From Rhodanobacter denitrificans (GTDB lineage: Bacteria; Pseudomonadota; Gammaproteobacteria; Xanthomonadales; Rhodanobacteraceae), in contig JAFIHF010000004.1 in the NCBI GenBank assembly GCA_017848855.1, positions 62,001 through 126,000 of the forward strand: a stretch of 64,000 nt of DNA. Reading direction: 5' to 3'. Positions 1 through 7,266 of the stretch are shown piece by piece (within the stretch, counting starts at the first letter, position 1; each line of letters opens with the position of its first letter). A model generated the notes under the pieces. That model worked only from the letters and a program-made list of their open reading frames with translations. It did not search any database and was not told the origin of the DNA. A program made the position numbers and the translations under genes.

Positions 1-407
1 ACGCGGCCGACGACGGCGCGCGCCTGCGCGGCGCCAGCACGATCAGCCAGCAGACCGCGAAGAACCTGTTCCTGTGGAACGGCCGCAGCTTCGTGCGCAA
101 GGGACTGGAGGCGTACTTCACCGTGCTGATCGAGCTGACCTGGCCGAAGCGGCGCATCCTCGAGGTGTACATGAACATCGCCGAGCTGGGCGATGGCATC
201 TACGGCGTGGGCGCGGCCAGCGAGATCTACTTCCACGAACCGCCCGCGCGCCTCGGCCCGGCGCAGGCGGCGCGGCTGGCCGCGGTGCTGCCCAGTCCGC
301 GGCGCCTGCACGCCGACCGCCCCAGCGCCTACGTGCTGCGTCGCGCGGAGTGGATCGAGCGGCAGATGCGGCAGCTTGGCGGGCCGGCGTACATCGGCGG
401 GCGGTGA
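1..407 (+). CDS. mtgA: Monofunctional peptidoglycan transglycosylase, C-terminal part (5' end outside window)
   Basis: The reading frame is open from base 3 to the stop at 405-407, giving 134 visible residues; the N-terminal membrane anchor lies outside the window. The visible part carries two signatures of the GT51 family: [14 protein letters not shown] near its start, and [13 protein letters not shown] followed by a conserved [11 protein letters not shown]51 enzymes polymerise lipid II glycan strands on the periplasmic face of the inner membrane. There is no penicillin-binding transpeptidase domain after the GT51 fold and the protein ends shortly after it, so it is the monofunctional MtgA type rather than a class A PBP. 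The call is secure; only the start is missing. Confidence 0.93.
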   Translation, partial: AADDGARLRGASTISQQTAKNLFLWNGRSFVRKGLEAYFTVLIELTWPKRRILEVYMNIAELGDGIYGVGAASEIYFHEPPARLGPAQAARLAAVLPSPRRLHADRPSAYVLRRAEWIERQMRQLGGPAYIGGR

Positions 408-417
408 GCTTGCACCT

Positions 418-451
418 TTGCGATCGTCCATGATCGCGAAGATCAAGGGCG
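418..451. repeat. Dispersed palindromic repeat, GATCGTCCATGATCGC family (copy 1)
   Basis: A hairpin-forming unit lies at 420-437 with GCGATC and GATCGC arms around a GTCCAT core, followed by GAAGATCAA. The same unit recurs at about 5438, 5508, 13775, 13845, 50638, 50690 and 60777, always outside genes. This copy lies between mtgA and the CBS-domain gene. Confidence 0.75.
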
Positions 452-535
452 CTTCACGATCCGGCTACACCCGGCGCCAGCACCGGCGCTAGACTGATTC
501 GGCCCTTATCGGCGGGCTCAACGGGAGGTCCAGCC

Positions 536-964
536 ATGCGTCAGGTCAGGCATCTGCTGGAAGGCAAGAGCGGCACGATCCAGACCATCGCGCCCGACGC
601 ACCGGTGCTCGATGCGATCAAGCGGATGGCCGAATACCGCATCGGCGCCCTGCTGGTGATGCGCGGCGAACAGCTGGTGGGCGTGGTGTCCGAACGCGAC
701 TACGCGCGCAAGGTGATCCTGCAGGGCCGCTCCTCGGCACAGACCGCGGTGGCCGAGATCATGCGCGCCGACCCGCTCACCGTGGGGCCGGAAACCGACG
801 TGCTCGACTGCATGCGCCTGTGCACCGACAGCCGCGTGCGCCACCTGCCGGTGCTGCAGGGCGGCAAGGTGATCGGCATCATCTCGATCGGCGACCTGGT
901 GAAGGCGGTGATCGACGCGCAGGCCGAGCAGATCGAGCATCTGGAGCGCTATATCACGGGGTGA
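536..964 (+). CDS. CBS-domain pair protein
   Basis: This 142-residue protein consists almost only of two CBS repeats, at about residues 8-62 and 73-130. Recognisable CBS pieces include RIGALLVMRGEQLVGVVSERDY in the first (read in two parts) and VRHLPVLQGGKVIGIISIGDL in the second (likewise). CBS pairs bind adenine nucleotides and act as energy sensors; no catalytic domain is attached, so it probably acts alone or with an unknown partner. The start ATG has a strong Shine-Dalgarno GGAGGT at 524-529, six bases upstream. The gene is flanked by a dispersed repeat and a 7-bp tandem repeat and looks monocistronic. The specific role is unknown. Confidence 0.9.
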   Translation: MRQVRHLLEGKSGTIQTIAPDAPVLDAIKRMAEYRIGALLVMRGEQLVGVVSERDYARKVILQGRSSAQTAVAEIMRADPLTVGPETDVLDCMRLCTDSRVRHLPVLQGGKVIGIISIGDLVKAVIDAQAEQIEHLERYITG

Positions 965-969
965 AGCGC

Positions 970-1000
970 GGGACTCGGGACTCGGGACTCGGGACTCGGG
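970..1000. repeat. Short tandem repeat (GGGACTC)4
   Basis: Four perfect copies of the 7-mer GGGACTC occupy 970-997, followed by GGG. They lie between the stop codon of the CBS-domain gene and the end of the convergent transporter gene. Slippage could change the copy number. Confidence 0.9.
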
Positions 1001-1014
1001 AAGAGCGTAAAAGC

Positions 1015-2319
1015 TCACTGGGTGGCGTGCGGCTTTTCGGGTGCGAGGTCGGGCGACCAGCCGGCGCGGCGCGACACCCAGGTGGCCAGGGCGGCCACGC
1101 CGACGCCGGCCAGCGCGAGGCCGCCGACGCCCACGCCGAGCGCGCGCAGGCCGCTCACCGCGCTGGTCACCACGAGGTCGCCGAAGCGCCACACCGCGGT
1201 CTCCACGAAATTCTTGCCCTTGTAGCGCGTCTCGCGCGGCACCCGCGTGTACAGCGCATCCACCGCGGGCTTGGTCATGCCGTAGGCGAAGCCGCGCGTG
1301 GCCACCATCATCACCGCCAGCAGCGGCACCGCCGTGCCGAGCGCCGCCACGCTGCCGTGGCCGCCGATCATCACCATCACCAGCAGCGCCACGTTCACCA
1401 GCGACGGCAGCACCAGACCCCAGCCCGGGCCGAAGCGCACCAGCAGCCAGCGCGTGAGCGTGAGCTGCAGCAGCACGCCCAGCGTGTTGGTGGCCAGGTC
1501 GAGGTCGTTGTAGAACGCGGTGCGCGCCACGTTGCCGGCGAGATGCAGCTTCGCGTAATCGGCCACCAGCGCGTAGGCCAGCGTGCCGATGCCGTCGCCG
1601 AACAGCATCAGCAGCGCCATGTAGCGCAGGAACGGCCGCGACCACAGCTCGCGCACGCCGGCCCACAGCGAGCCGCCGATCGCCGCGCCGTCCTGCCCGT
1701 CCGGCCGCGCCAGCTCGTGCCGCGCGGACAGGTGCAGCAGCAGCGCCAGCGCGGCCGCCAGCGCCAGCGCCGACACCAGCAGCAGCGGCGCCACGCCCAG
1801 CCAGCGCACCAGCGCGCGCGTGAGCAGGGGACCGAAGATCGCGCCGGCCATGCCGCCCAGCGCGATCAGCGAGAACACCCGGCGCGCGCGGTCGCTGGTG
1901 AAGATGTCCGCCATCACGCTCCAGAACAGCGAGACCACGAACAGGTTGAACACGCTGACCCAGGTGAAGAACACCACGCCCAGTTCACGTGCGCCGATGC
2001 GGTCCTGCGCCACGAAGGCCGGCACGAAGGCGAGCAGGCAGGCGATGAAGAAGCTGTAGCTCCAGCCCAGCAGCTGGCGTCGCGGAAAGCGCGCCACCAG
2101 CCAGCCGAACAGCGGCGTGAGCAGCAGCATCGTCGCGAACACCACCCCGTAGAACAGCGGCAGCGACTGCGAACCCACCGCGCCGCTCAGCTGGTCGCGC
2201 ACCGGCCGGATGATGTAGTACGCCGTCATCACGAAGAAGAACGCCAGCGCGGACAGCGCGGGTTCGGCGCCCTCACGGGTCGCGGCGGCACGGATCGGAC
2301 TCACGGGGGTTTCCGGCAC
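1015..2319 (-). CDS. NTP/NDP exchange transporter-like MFS protein
   Basis: A 434-residue polytopic membrane protein with about 12 hydrophobic segments. The first segment is followed by AYYIIRPVRDQL, which matches the (A)YY-RPVRD motif I associate with the bacterial NTP/NDP exchange (ATP:ADP antiporter-like) branch of MFS-type proteins. Segments such as GGMAGAIFGPLLTRALVRWL are typical of MFS helices. The start is a GTG at 2317-2319 without an obvious Shine-Dalgarno sequence, so the exact N-terminus is uncertain. In free-living bacteria the substrate of this branch is not established; nucleotide exchange is known mainly from intracellular parasites and plastids. It is convergent with the CBS-pair gene and divergent from the serine hydrolase gene. 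Confidence 0.75.
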   Translation of the reverse strand: MPETPVSPIRAAATREGAEPALSALAFFFVMTAYYIIRPVRDQLSGAVGSQSLPLFYGVVFATMLLLTPLFGWLVARFPRRQLLGWSYSFFIACLLAFVPAFVAQDRIGARELGVVFFTWVSVFNLFVVSLFWSVMADIFTSDRARRVFSLIALGGMAGAIFGPLLTRALVRWLGVAPLLLVSALALAAALALLLHLSARHELARPDGQDGAAIGGSLWAGVRELWSRPFLRYMALLMLFGDGIGTLAYALVADYAKLHLAGNVARTAFYNDLDLATNTLGVLLQLTLTRWLLVRFGPGWGLVLPSLVNVALLVMVMIGGHGSVAALGTAVPLLAVMMVATRGFAYGMTKPAVDALYTRVPRETRYKGKNFVETAVWRFGDLVVTSAVSGLRALGVGVGGLALAGVGVAALATWVSRRAGWSPDLAPEKPHATQ

Positions 2320-2508
2320 GGGCGAAGCCCGGGGGGCGGAAGGCTAGCACGCCCCGGCCGGCAACCCGCGGCACTCGCCGGATGAACCGGCGCACACCGG
2401 CTGCGTTGTCCCTGCCCGCAAAGTACCGGAGAATCGTTGCCTCGCCTCGACGGCCCGTGCCGTCGACGCTTCCCGGCGCCGGTCGCGTCGATCCGCTGCA
2501 CGAAGAAC

Positions 2509-3807
2509 ATGCCGTTCCGACATCTGCCCCTCGCCTTCGCCTGCGCCATCGGACTGGCCTGCACCAGCCTCCGCGCCGCGCCGGCCGACGCCGGCAAGCT
2601 GCCGCCGGCCAGCGCACGGATCGCCGCGGCGGAACTGCCGGCGGCGCGCGTGCAGGCCACGCTCGCCGACTACCGGCGCTGGCTGGACGAGCTCGCCGCG
2701 CGCAACGGCACCGCCGGCCTCGCCACCGCGGTGGTGGTCGACGACAAGGTGGTGTTCGAGCACACCCTGGGCTACGCCGACGCGGCCACCGAAGCGCCGG
2801 TGACGCCCACCACCGTGTTCCGGCTGGCCTCGCTCTCCAAGGCGTTCGCCACCGCGGTCACCGGCATCATGGTGGACGACGGCAAGCTGCGCTGGGACAT
2901 GAAGCTGGTCGACGTGCTGCCCTACTTCAAGCTCAAGGACATGCAGTCCGCCGACCAGGCCACCGTGGCCGACATCCTCGGCCAGCGGCTGGGCCTGCCG
3001 CACAACACCTACGACAAGCTGCTCGAAGGCGACGAGTCCTACCAGGAGCTGGTGCGCAAGCTGGACGAGGTGGACAACACCTGCGCCGTCGGCCAGTGCT
3101 ACGGCTACCAGAACGTGGCCTTCAGCATGATCGGCGACGTGCTGTTCGCGCGCACCGGCAACTTCTTCAGCCGCCTCGTCGGCCAGTACCTGTTCCACCC
3201 GCTGGACATGCAGACCGCCAGCTACGGCCGCACCGCGCTGGAGTCCAGCCAGAGCTGGGCGCGCCCGCACCGCCCCGGCAAGGACCACGGCTGGGTTCCG
3301 TTTGAGCCCAGCGAAACCTATTACCGCGTGGCGCCCGCTGCCGGCGTCAACGCCAGCATCCGCGACATGGAGCAGTGGCTGATCGCGCAGATGGGCGGCC
3401 GCCCGAACGTGCTGCCCGCCAACCTGCTCGCCGTGCTGCATGCGCCCGGCGTGAACACCCCGCCCGAACTGCGCGCCACGCCGTGGCGGCGCGCACGGCT
3501 CAGCGCCGCGTATTACGCGCTGGGCTGGCGCGTCTACACCTACGCCGGCGAAACGCTGATCTACCACGCCGGCGCGGTGGCCGGTTACCGCACCATGATC
3601 GGTTTCTTCCCGAAGTACCGCGCGGGCGTGGTCACGCTGTGGAACTCCGCCAGTGCGATGCCCAGCGGGCTGATGCCGATGCTGTTCGACGGCCTGCTCG
3701 GCCTGCCGCACGTGGACTGGGCGGGCGTGGAAAGCCCCGAGCCGGCCAAGGCGGCACCGGCCAAAACCAAGCCTGCGCACAAGGCACGCTCGCGCCGCCG
3801 CCATTGA
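2509..3807 (+). CDS. Serine hydrolase, class C beta-lactamase / DD-peptidase-like
   Basis: A 432-residue protein of the beta-lactamase-related family. The N-terminus MPFRHLPLAFACAIGLA is a likely signal peptide, so the protein is probably periplasmic. The catalytic SxxK is SLSK at residues 108-111, the YxN motif is YQN at 200-202, and HAG near residue 360 stands where KTG is found in class A enzymes, as is usual for class C-like esterases and peptidases. I chose the ATG at 2509 rather than the in-frame start at 2437 because it begins the signal peptide directly. The C-terminus ends in a Lys/Arg-rich stretch. Substrate unknown; it could be an esterase, DD-peptidase or beta-lactamase. Confidence 0.85.
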   Translation: MPFRHLPLAFACAIGLACTSLRAAPADAGKLPPASARIAAAELPAARVQATLADYRRWLDELAARNGTAGLATAVVVDDKVVFEHTLGYADAATEAPVTPTTVFRLASLSKAFATAVTGIMVDDGKLRWDMKLVDVLPYFKLKDMQSADQATVADILGQRLGLPHNTYDKLLEGDESYQELVRKLDEVDNTCAVGQCYGYQNVAFSMIGDVLFARTGNFFSRLVGQYLFHPLDMQTASYGRTALESSQSWARPHRPGKDHGWVPFEPSETYYRVAPAAGVNASIRDMEQWLIAQMGGRPNVLPANLLAVLHAPGVNTPPELRATPWRRARLSAAYYALGWRVYTYAGETLIYHAGAVAGYRTMIGFFPKYRAGVVTLWNSASAMPSGLMPMLFDGLLGLPHVDWAGVESPEPAKAAPAKTKPAHKARSRRRH

Positions 3808-3822
3808 AGCGGGCTCATCAAA

Positions 3823-3857
3823 CGAAGACGGCGCATGCGATGCATGCGCCGTCTTCG
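3823..3857. terminator. Bidirectional hairpin terminator between convergent genes
   Basis: A perfect 16-bp inverted repeat (3823-3838 and 3842-3857) with a three-base loop lies between the converging serine hydrolase and TonB-like genes. It could serve both strands; there is no long T-run on either side. Confidence 0.75.
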
Positions 3858-3878
3858 CTGGCGTGAGCTGTGGATCGA

Positions 3879-4904
3879 TCAGCGTCCGGTGCTGAACTCG
3901 ATCTTCTGCTGCTTGGTGCTCGCCACCGCGGTGCCGTCGTGCATCGCCGGCTTGAAGCGGTAGCGGCTCACCGCCTCCATCGCGGCGCGGTCGAACACGT
4001 GGCGCGGCTGCGCATCGACCACGCGCACGTCCGAGGTGCGGCCTTCCGGCGTGATCGTGAAGCCCACCACCACCCAGCCGCTCTGGCCCGCACGCAGCGC
4101 CGCGGTGGGATAGATCGGGTTCGCCCCCTTCAGCAGCACCGCATCGCTGTTCACGGCACTGGCCACCTCGGTCGGCGCAGCCGCCGCCTTCTCCGGCGCT
4201 GCGGCCGCCTGCTGCGGCGCGGCCCGCTGCTGCTGCCTGGCCTTGGCCTGCTCGGCGGCCAGCTGCGCCTGCTGCTGTTCGGCCTGCTTCGCGGCTTCCT
4301 GCTTCTCGGCGGCGGCCTTCTGCGCGGCGAGCTGCGCGGCCTTCTGCTGGTCCTGCGCCTGCTGTTGCTGCTGGCTCGCCAGCTTGCGCTGGGCGTCGAG
4401 CTTGGAACGCAGGATGGTCAGCGTGTAGTTCGCCGGGTCGGCCTTGGCCAGCAGGTCGATCTCGCGCTGCGCCTCGTTGAAGTCGCGCGAGTTGACCGCC
4501 TGCTCGGCGTCCGACGCGGCATACGGGAAGGTCTCGCGCAAGGCGCTGGTCGCCACCGGGTTGTCCGGCTGCTTGGCCAGCACGCGCAGGTAGAACTCGA
4601 ACGCGTTGTTGCCCGCCGGCGCCAGGTAGCGCTGCGCCTTCAGCGCCTTGCTCGCCTCGTCCAGCAGCTGGTTGACGTCCAGCGCCTGCAGGTTGGCCGG
4701 CGCCGCTTCGGCCGGCGTCTTTCCCGCCGCCGCCACGGCGGGCACGCCGCCGTTGTCCAGCGCCATCTGCTGCTGGTAGGGACGGACGATCAGCAACCAT
4801 GCCGCCGCGGCAAGCGCGACGATGATGGCGACGATGGCGACGGCAACGGGCCGGGCGGCCCCGCGCACGCGACGGCGCGCGATGTGTGTATATCGGGTAT
4901 CCAT
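3879..4904 (-). CDS. TonB-family energy transducer with long Gln/Ala-rich periplasmic linker
   Basis: A 341-residue protein. A short basic N-terminus (HIARRRVRGAARP) precedes one transmembrane segment at about residues 20-41. A periplasmic stretch at 75-150 looks like TPR-type helices, followed by a Gln/Ala/Lys-rich coiled-coil linker at about 165-250 that also resembles TolA. The C-terminal TonB domain (about 255-341) shows NPIYPTAALRAGQSGWVVV and the YRFKPA signature. TonB proteins couple the proton gradient to outer-membrane receptors through ExbBD, but no exbBD or receptor gene is nearby and there is no Pro-rich spacer, so the partner is unknown. It could serve secretion or other envelope work. 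Its 3' end faces a strong hairpin at 3823-3857. Confidence 0.82.
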   Translation of the reverse strand: MDTRYTHIARRRVRGAARPVAVAIVAIIVALAAAAWLLIVRPYQQQMALDNGGVPAVAAAGKTPAEAAPANLQALDVNQLLDEASKALKAQRYLAPAGNNAFEFYLRVLAKQPDNPVATSALRETFPYAASDAEQAVNSRDFNEAQREIDLLAKADPANYTLTILRSKLDAQRKLASQQQQQAQDQQKAAQLAAQKAAAEKQEAAKQAEQQQAQLAAEQAKARQQQRAAPQQAAAAPEKAAAAPTEVASAVNSDAVLLKGANPIYPTAALRAGQSGWVVVGFTITPEGRTSDVRVVDAQPRHVFDRAAMEAVSRYRFKPAMHDGTAVASTKQQKIEFSTGR

Positions 4905-5403
4905 GGTCTCTCACCGAGTGTCGACAGATACCCGCGCTTTTTCCCCCTGTGCATCCAGGAGCGGCGAGTCCCCGGACTACGCCGCGGCGCGGATGGGAGA
5001 AAGGTAACCGCATTGCGCCGGAGGGGCAAATCGCACGGACTTTCGTCGCAAGCCGTGACGTACTCCGCGGCGACGCGACCGGCGTCGTGCTGGCAGGATG
5101 CCATCGAACGGGCCGGCGGATTCCGGCGCCGGTCCTTGCGCTCGTCCTTGATTGCGAGGCTTGAGTCGCGACGAAGCGCGGCCGAGCTTTCCCTTTTCCC
5201 TTCGGGAGAAGTGCCTGCCCCGAACCCGATCCAGAGTGGCGCGAAGCGCCGGATGAGGGCTCGTGGTGGATCGGATGTCACGGGACACCGGACCCTCATC
5301 CGCCTGCCGGCACCTTCTCCCGGTGGGAGAAGGGTTCCTTCGACAGGCGCAGGGACATGCTGGCCGAGTCTCGTCGTCGGCAAATCAGGCCGCGAGAATC
5401 GAA

Positions 5404-5560
5404 TGAGCGGCCATCCATGGCCGCACTCCTCAATCCTTGCGATCGTCCATGATCGCGAGAATCAAACGGGCAGCCATCCATGGCTGCACGCCTCAATCCT
5501 TGCGATCGTCCATGGTCGCGAAAGTCACACGAGCGGCCATCCATGACCGCACTCCTGGTC
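5404..5560. repeat. Dispersed palindromic repeat array, GATCGTCCATGATCGC family (copy 2)
   Basis: Two hairpin types alternate here: GCGATCGTCCATGATCGC-like units at about 5438 and 5508, and GCGGCCATCCATGGCCGC-like units at about 5407, 5470 and 5534. They are joined by short linkers such as GAGAATCAAACGG and ACTCCTCAATCCTT. The units are degenerate copies of each other, so the array has probably grown by local duplication. Confidence 0.8.
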
Positions 5561-5609
5561 CTATAAACGAAACGTCCCGGCGGGGCCGGGACGAAGTTTC
5601 CGAATCGAT

Positions 5610-5635
5610 CTCCCCGCGCTGGGCACCGCGGGGAG
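5610..5635 (-). terminator. Hairpin downstream of the MetJ-like gene
   Basis: CTCCCCGCG (5610-5618) pairs with CGCGGGGAG (5627-5635) around an eight-base loop, about 30 bases past the stop codon. A second hairpin (CGTCCCGG / CCGGGACG, 5573-5593) follows. Either could terminate transcription, although T-runs are weak. Confidence 0.5.
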
Positions 5636-5665
5636 GCAAGTCGATGATGCTTGTTGTTGTAGTGC

Positions 5666-6193
5666 TTACTTCTTGGCGGTCTTGCTGGTCTTGGTGGCCT
5701 TCACCACCTTGGCGGCGGCAGGCTTCTTGGCGGCGACCTTCTTCGCCGCCGGCTTCTTGGCGACCTTCTTCGCGGTGGTCTTCTTCGCAGCCGCCGGCTT
5801 CTTGGGGGCAGCCTTCTTCGCCGCCGGCTTGCGGACGGCCTTCTTCACGGCAGCCTTCTTGACGGCCGGCTTCTTGGCGGCGGTCTTCTTGGCGGTGGTC
5901 TTCTTGGCGGCCTTCTTGGCAGCCGGCTTCTTCGCAGCGGATTTCTTGGCAGTGGCCATGGTTCGTCTCAGCTCCTCATCGGTTGGCAGTGGTTGCCCAG
6001 TAAAAGCGTGGAGGAACGCCTCGACCAGCAAATCGCTGTTGGTGGCGTGCCTCAAATTTTTCACCTGACGTTCGGTGCGCAGGTCGGACAGCATTCGCAA
6101 TACATGCAGCGGAATCGAGACGGTGATCTTGCGTACTGCGTTGGCCTTTTCGCCGTGCTCGATGTAAGGCGTCACGAATTTCGGTGTTGCCAT
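5666..6193 (-). CDS. MetJ-like ribbon-helix-helix protein with histone-H1-like C-terminal tail
   Basis: A 175-residue protein in two very different parts. Residues 1-78 match the methionine repressor Met[16 protein letters not shown], the DNA-contacting ribbon KITVSIP with the equivalents of E. coli Lys23 and Thr25, helix A ([14 protein letters not shown]) and helix B ending in [13 protein letters not shown]. The roughly 34-residue C-terminal region of E. coli MetJ is absent. Residues 79-175 are instead a low-complexity tail of [13 protein letters not shown] repeats like bacterial histone-H1-like proteins. The ATG at 6193 is preferred because it fits the MetJ start and has GGGGAA upstream; an in-frame ATG lies at 6211. 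Met1 of the tail (base 5959) also has an upstream GAGGAG, so a separate tail product is possible. Probably a DNA-binding regulator; corepressor use is unproven. Confidence 0.85.
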   Translation of the reverse strand: MATPKFVTPYIEHGEKANAVRKITVSIPLHVLRMLSDLRTERQVKNLRHATNSDLLVEAFLHAFTGQPLPTDEELRRTMATAKKSAAKKPAAKKAAKKTTAKKTAAKKPAVKKAAVKKAVRKPAAKKAAPKKPAAAKKTTAKKVAKKPAAKKVAAKKPAAAKVVKATKTSKTAKK

Positions 6194-6224
6194 GTTGTCG
6201 CTATTCCCCATGAACTTTGCGCGA

Positions 6225-6254
6225 AAACTATTCCGTAAGTTTTCGGCTGTCAAT
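6225..6254 (-). promoter_or_regulatory. Candidate sigma-70 promoter of the MetJ-like gene
   Basis: On the minus strand a perfect -35 TTGACA (6249-6254) is followed after 18 bases by TAGTTT (6225-6230) as a weak -10. The ATG at 6193 is about 25 bases further down. This is a sequence match only. Confidence 0.45.
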
Positions 6255-6348
6255 GGATTTTGCTCGCCGAATCAAACCGTTTCGCCACAGGCCGGACGCC
6301 GCCCGCGCAAACGCCTCCGTCGGCGCAATGCGACGGCCGCGCACGCAC

Positions 6349-6364
6349 GGACGTCCAGACGTCC
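6349..6364. promoter_or_regulatory. Two adjacent met-box-like octamers
   Basis: GGACGTCC (6349-6356) is immediately followed by AGACGTCC (6357-6364). The MetJ operator consist of tandem AGACGTCT octamers, so these match at 6/8 and 7/8 positions in the correct tandem spacing. They lie about 155 bases upstream of the MetJ-like start and about 95 bases upstream of the candidate -35 box. Autoregulation is an inference. Confidence 0.5.
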
Positions 6365-6738
6365 ATATGAAAATCCACAACTTTTCTGCCGCACGCCTCG
6401 AAAGCGCATGAAACAAGGGATTTTCGTGCACATGCACGCATGCATGCACGCCATGCAGCGCGATATCGCCGCTGCGCATCGATCGCAACCTGCGCGGCTT
6501 GCGACGGCGTCCCGCGGAGATGAATGGAGCGCGACCGGATTTTTCCGGCGGACCACCCCGACGCGAGATTTCGTCGCCTCTGCGGACGCCGAATGCACGC
6601 CTCCGACGCCCCGAGCGGCGACGGCGACGACGCCTTCGCGTCCGGCGCGCGGCACCGGCGAGCGCCGCGATCGCGCATGTCGCGCATCGCATTCGGCCGT
6701 CCATTTGCATCGCTCGATGCGCGCGCGAACGCCGGAAA

Positions 6739-6769
6739 CGACGACGGCCGCGCAAGGCGGCCGTCGTCG
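6739..6769 (-). terminator. Terminator downstream of gcvH
   Basis: A perfect 13-bp stem (6739-6751 and 6757-6769) with loop GCAAG lies 22 bases after the gcvH stop. On the minus strand it is followed by TTTCC, a weak T-run. Confidence 0.7.
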
Positions 6770-6790
6770 ATCCACACGGGAACGGAAGAC

Positions 6791-7186
6791 TCAGTGGTCT
6801 TCGTTCTCGATCAGCTCCTCGTAGGCCTTGGCGTCGAGCAACTGGTCCAGCTCGGCGCGGTCGCTGATGCGCACGGTGAAGATCCAGCCTTCGCCGTAGG
6901 CGTCCTCGTTGATCGTCTCGGGCTTGTCGTTGAGCAGCTCGTTGACTTCCACCACTTCGCCGGACACCGGCGAGTAGACGTCCGAGGCGGCCTTCACCGA
7001 CTCCACCACCGCGGCGGCGTTGCCGGCGGTGACGCTGGCGCCGATTTCCGGCAGCTCGACGTAGACCAGGTCGCCGAGCTGGTCCTGAGCGTGGTCGGAG
7101 ATGCCCACGCGCACCAGGCCGTCGTCCTCGACGCGGGCCCACTCGTGGGATTTGTTGAACTTCAGGTCGCCGGGGATCTCGCTCAT
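6791..7186 (-). CDS. gcvH: Glycine cleavage system H protein
   Basis: A 131-residue lipoyl carrier protein that shuttles the aminomethyl group of glycine between the P, T and L proteins of the glycine cleavage complex. The whole family pattern is present: [36 protein letters not shown], and the lipoylation site [10 protein letters not shown] with Lys65 as the modified lysine. Length is normal for GcvH. The gene lies 80 bases downstream of gcvT on the same strand and is followed by a strong hairpin, so it is probably the last gene of an alkB-gcvT-gcvH transcription unit. gcvP is not in the window. Confidence 0.97.
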   Translation of the reverse strand: MSEIPGDLKFNKSHEWARVEDDGLVRVGISDHAQDQLGDLVYVELPEIGASVTAGNAAAVVESVKAASDVYSPVSGEVVEVNELLNDKPETINEDAYGEGWIFTVRISDRAELDQLLDAKAYEELIENEDH

Positions 7187-7266
7187 GGTCGGGTCCAGTG
7201 TCGGGTCAAGAAACGGTTGGAGTCGGGCGGCCATTCTAGCCGCAAGAACGTGGCAGGGAGGCGCGC

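Larger units (their letters stand above)
4905..5665. other. Long intergenic region with repeats, no supported gene
   Basis: These 761 bases hold no convincing gene. The left part (4905-5200) is the upstream region of the TonB-like gene. At about 5212-5340 there is a repeat with the CCTCATCCG and CTTCTCCCGGTGGGAGAAGG elements common in xanthomonad intergenic DNA. At 5404-5560 are tandem copies of the GATCGTCCATGATCGC / GGCCATCCATGGCC repeat. Two hairpins follow at 5573-5593 and 5610-5635, in front of the 3' end of the MetJ-like gene. Confidence 0.7.
6255..6790. other. Long upstream region of the MetJ-like gene, no supported gene
   Basis: The stretch contains only poorly supported overlapping reading frames with no recognisable family. 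It does contain the met-box-like pair at 6349-6364, a 27-base alternating pyrimidine-purine tract at 6425-6451, and the gcvH terminator at 6739-6769. The rest shows nothing I can name. Confidence 0.55.

Noticed and set aside
820..2385. Long plus-strand frame opposite the transporter gene
   Set aside because: It is Arg/His/Gln-rich without any family resemblance and lies antisense to a well-supported membrane protein, as expected in high-G+C DNA.
2344..5013. 889-codon minus-strand frame over the serine hydrolase and TonB-like genes
   Set aside because: It is antisense to the serine hydrolase and out of frame with the TonB-like gene, and its residues are low-complexity Arg/Gly/Ala.
6228..7142. 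Overlapping frames in the upstream region of the MetJ-like gene
   Set aside because: Several mutually exclusive frames with Arg-rich composition and no start signal; no family resemblance.
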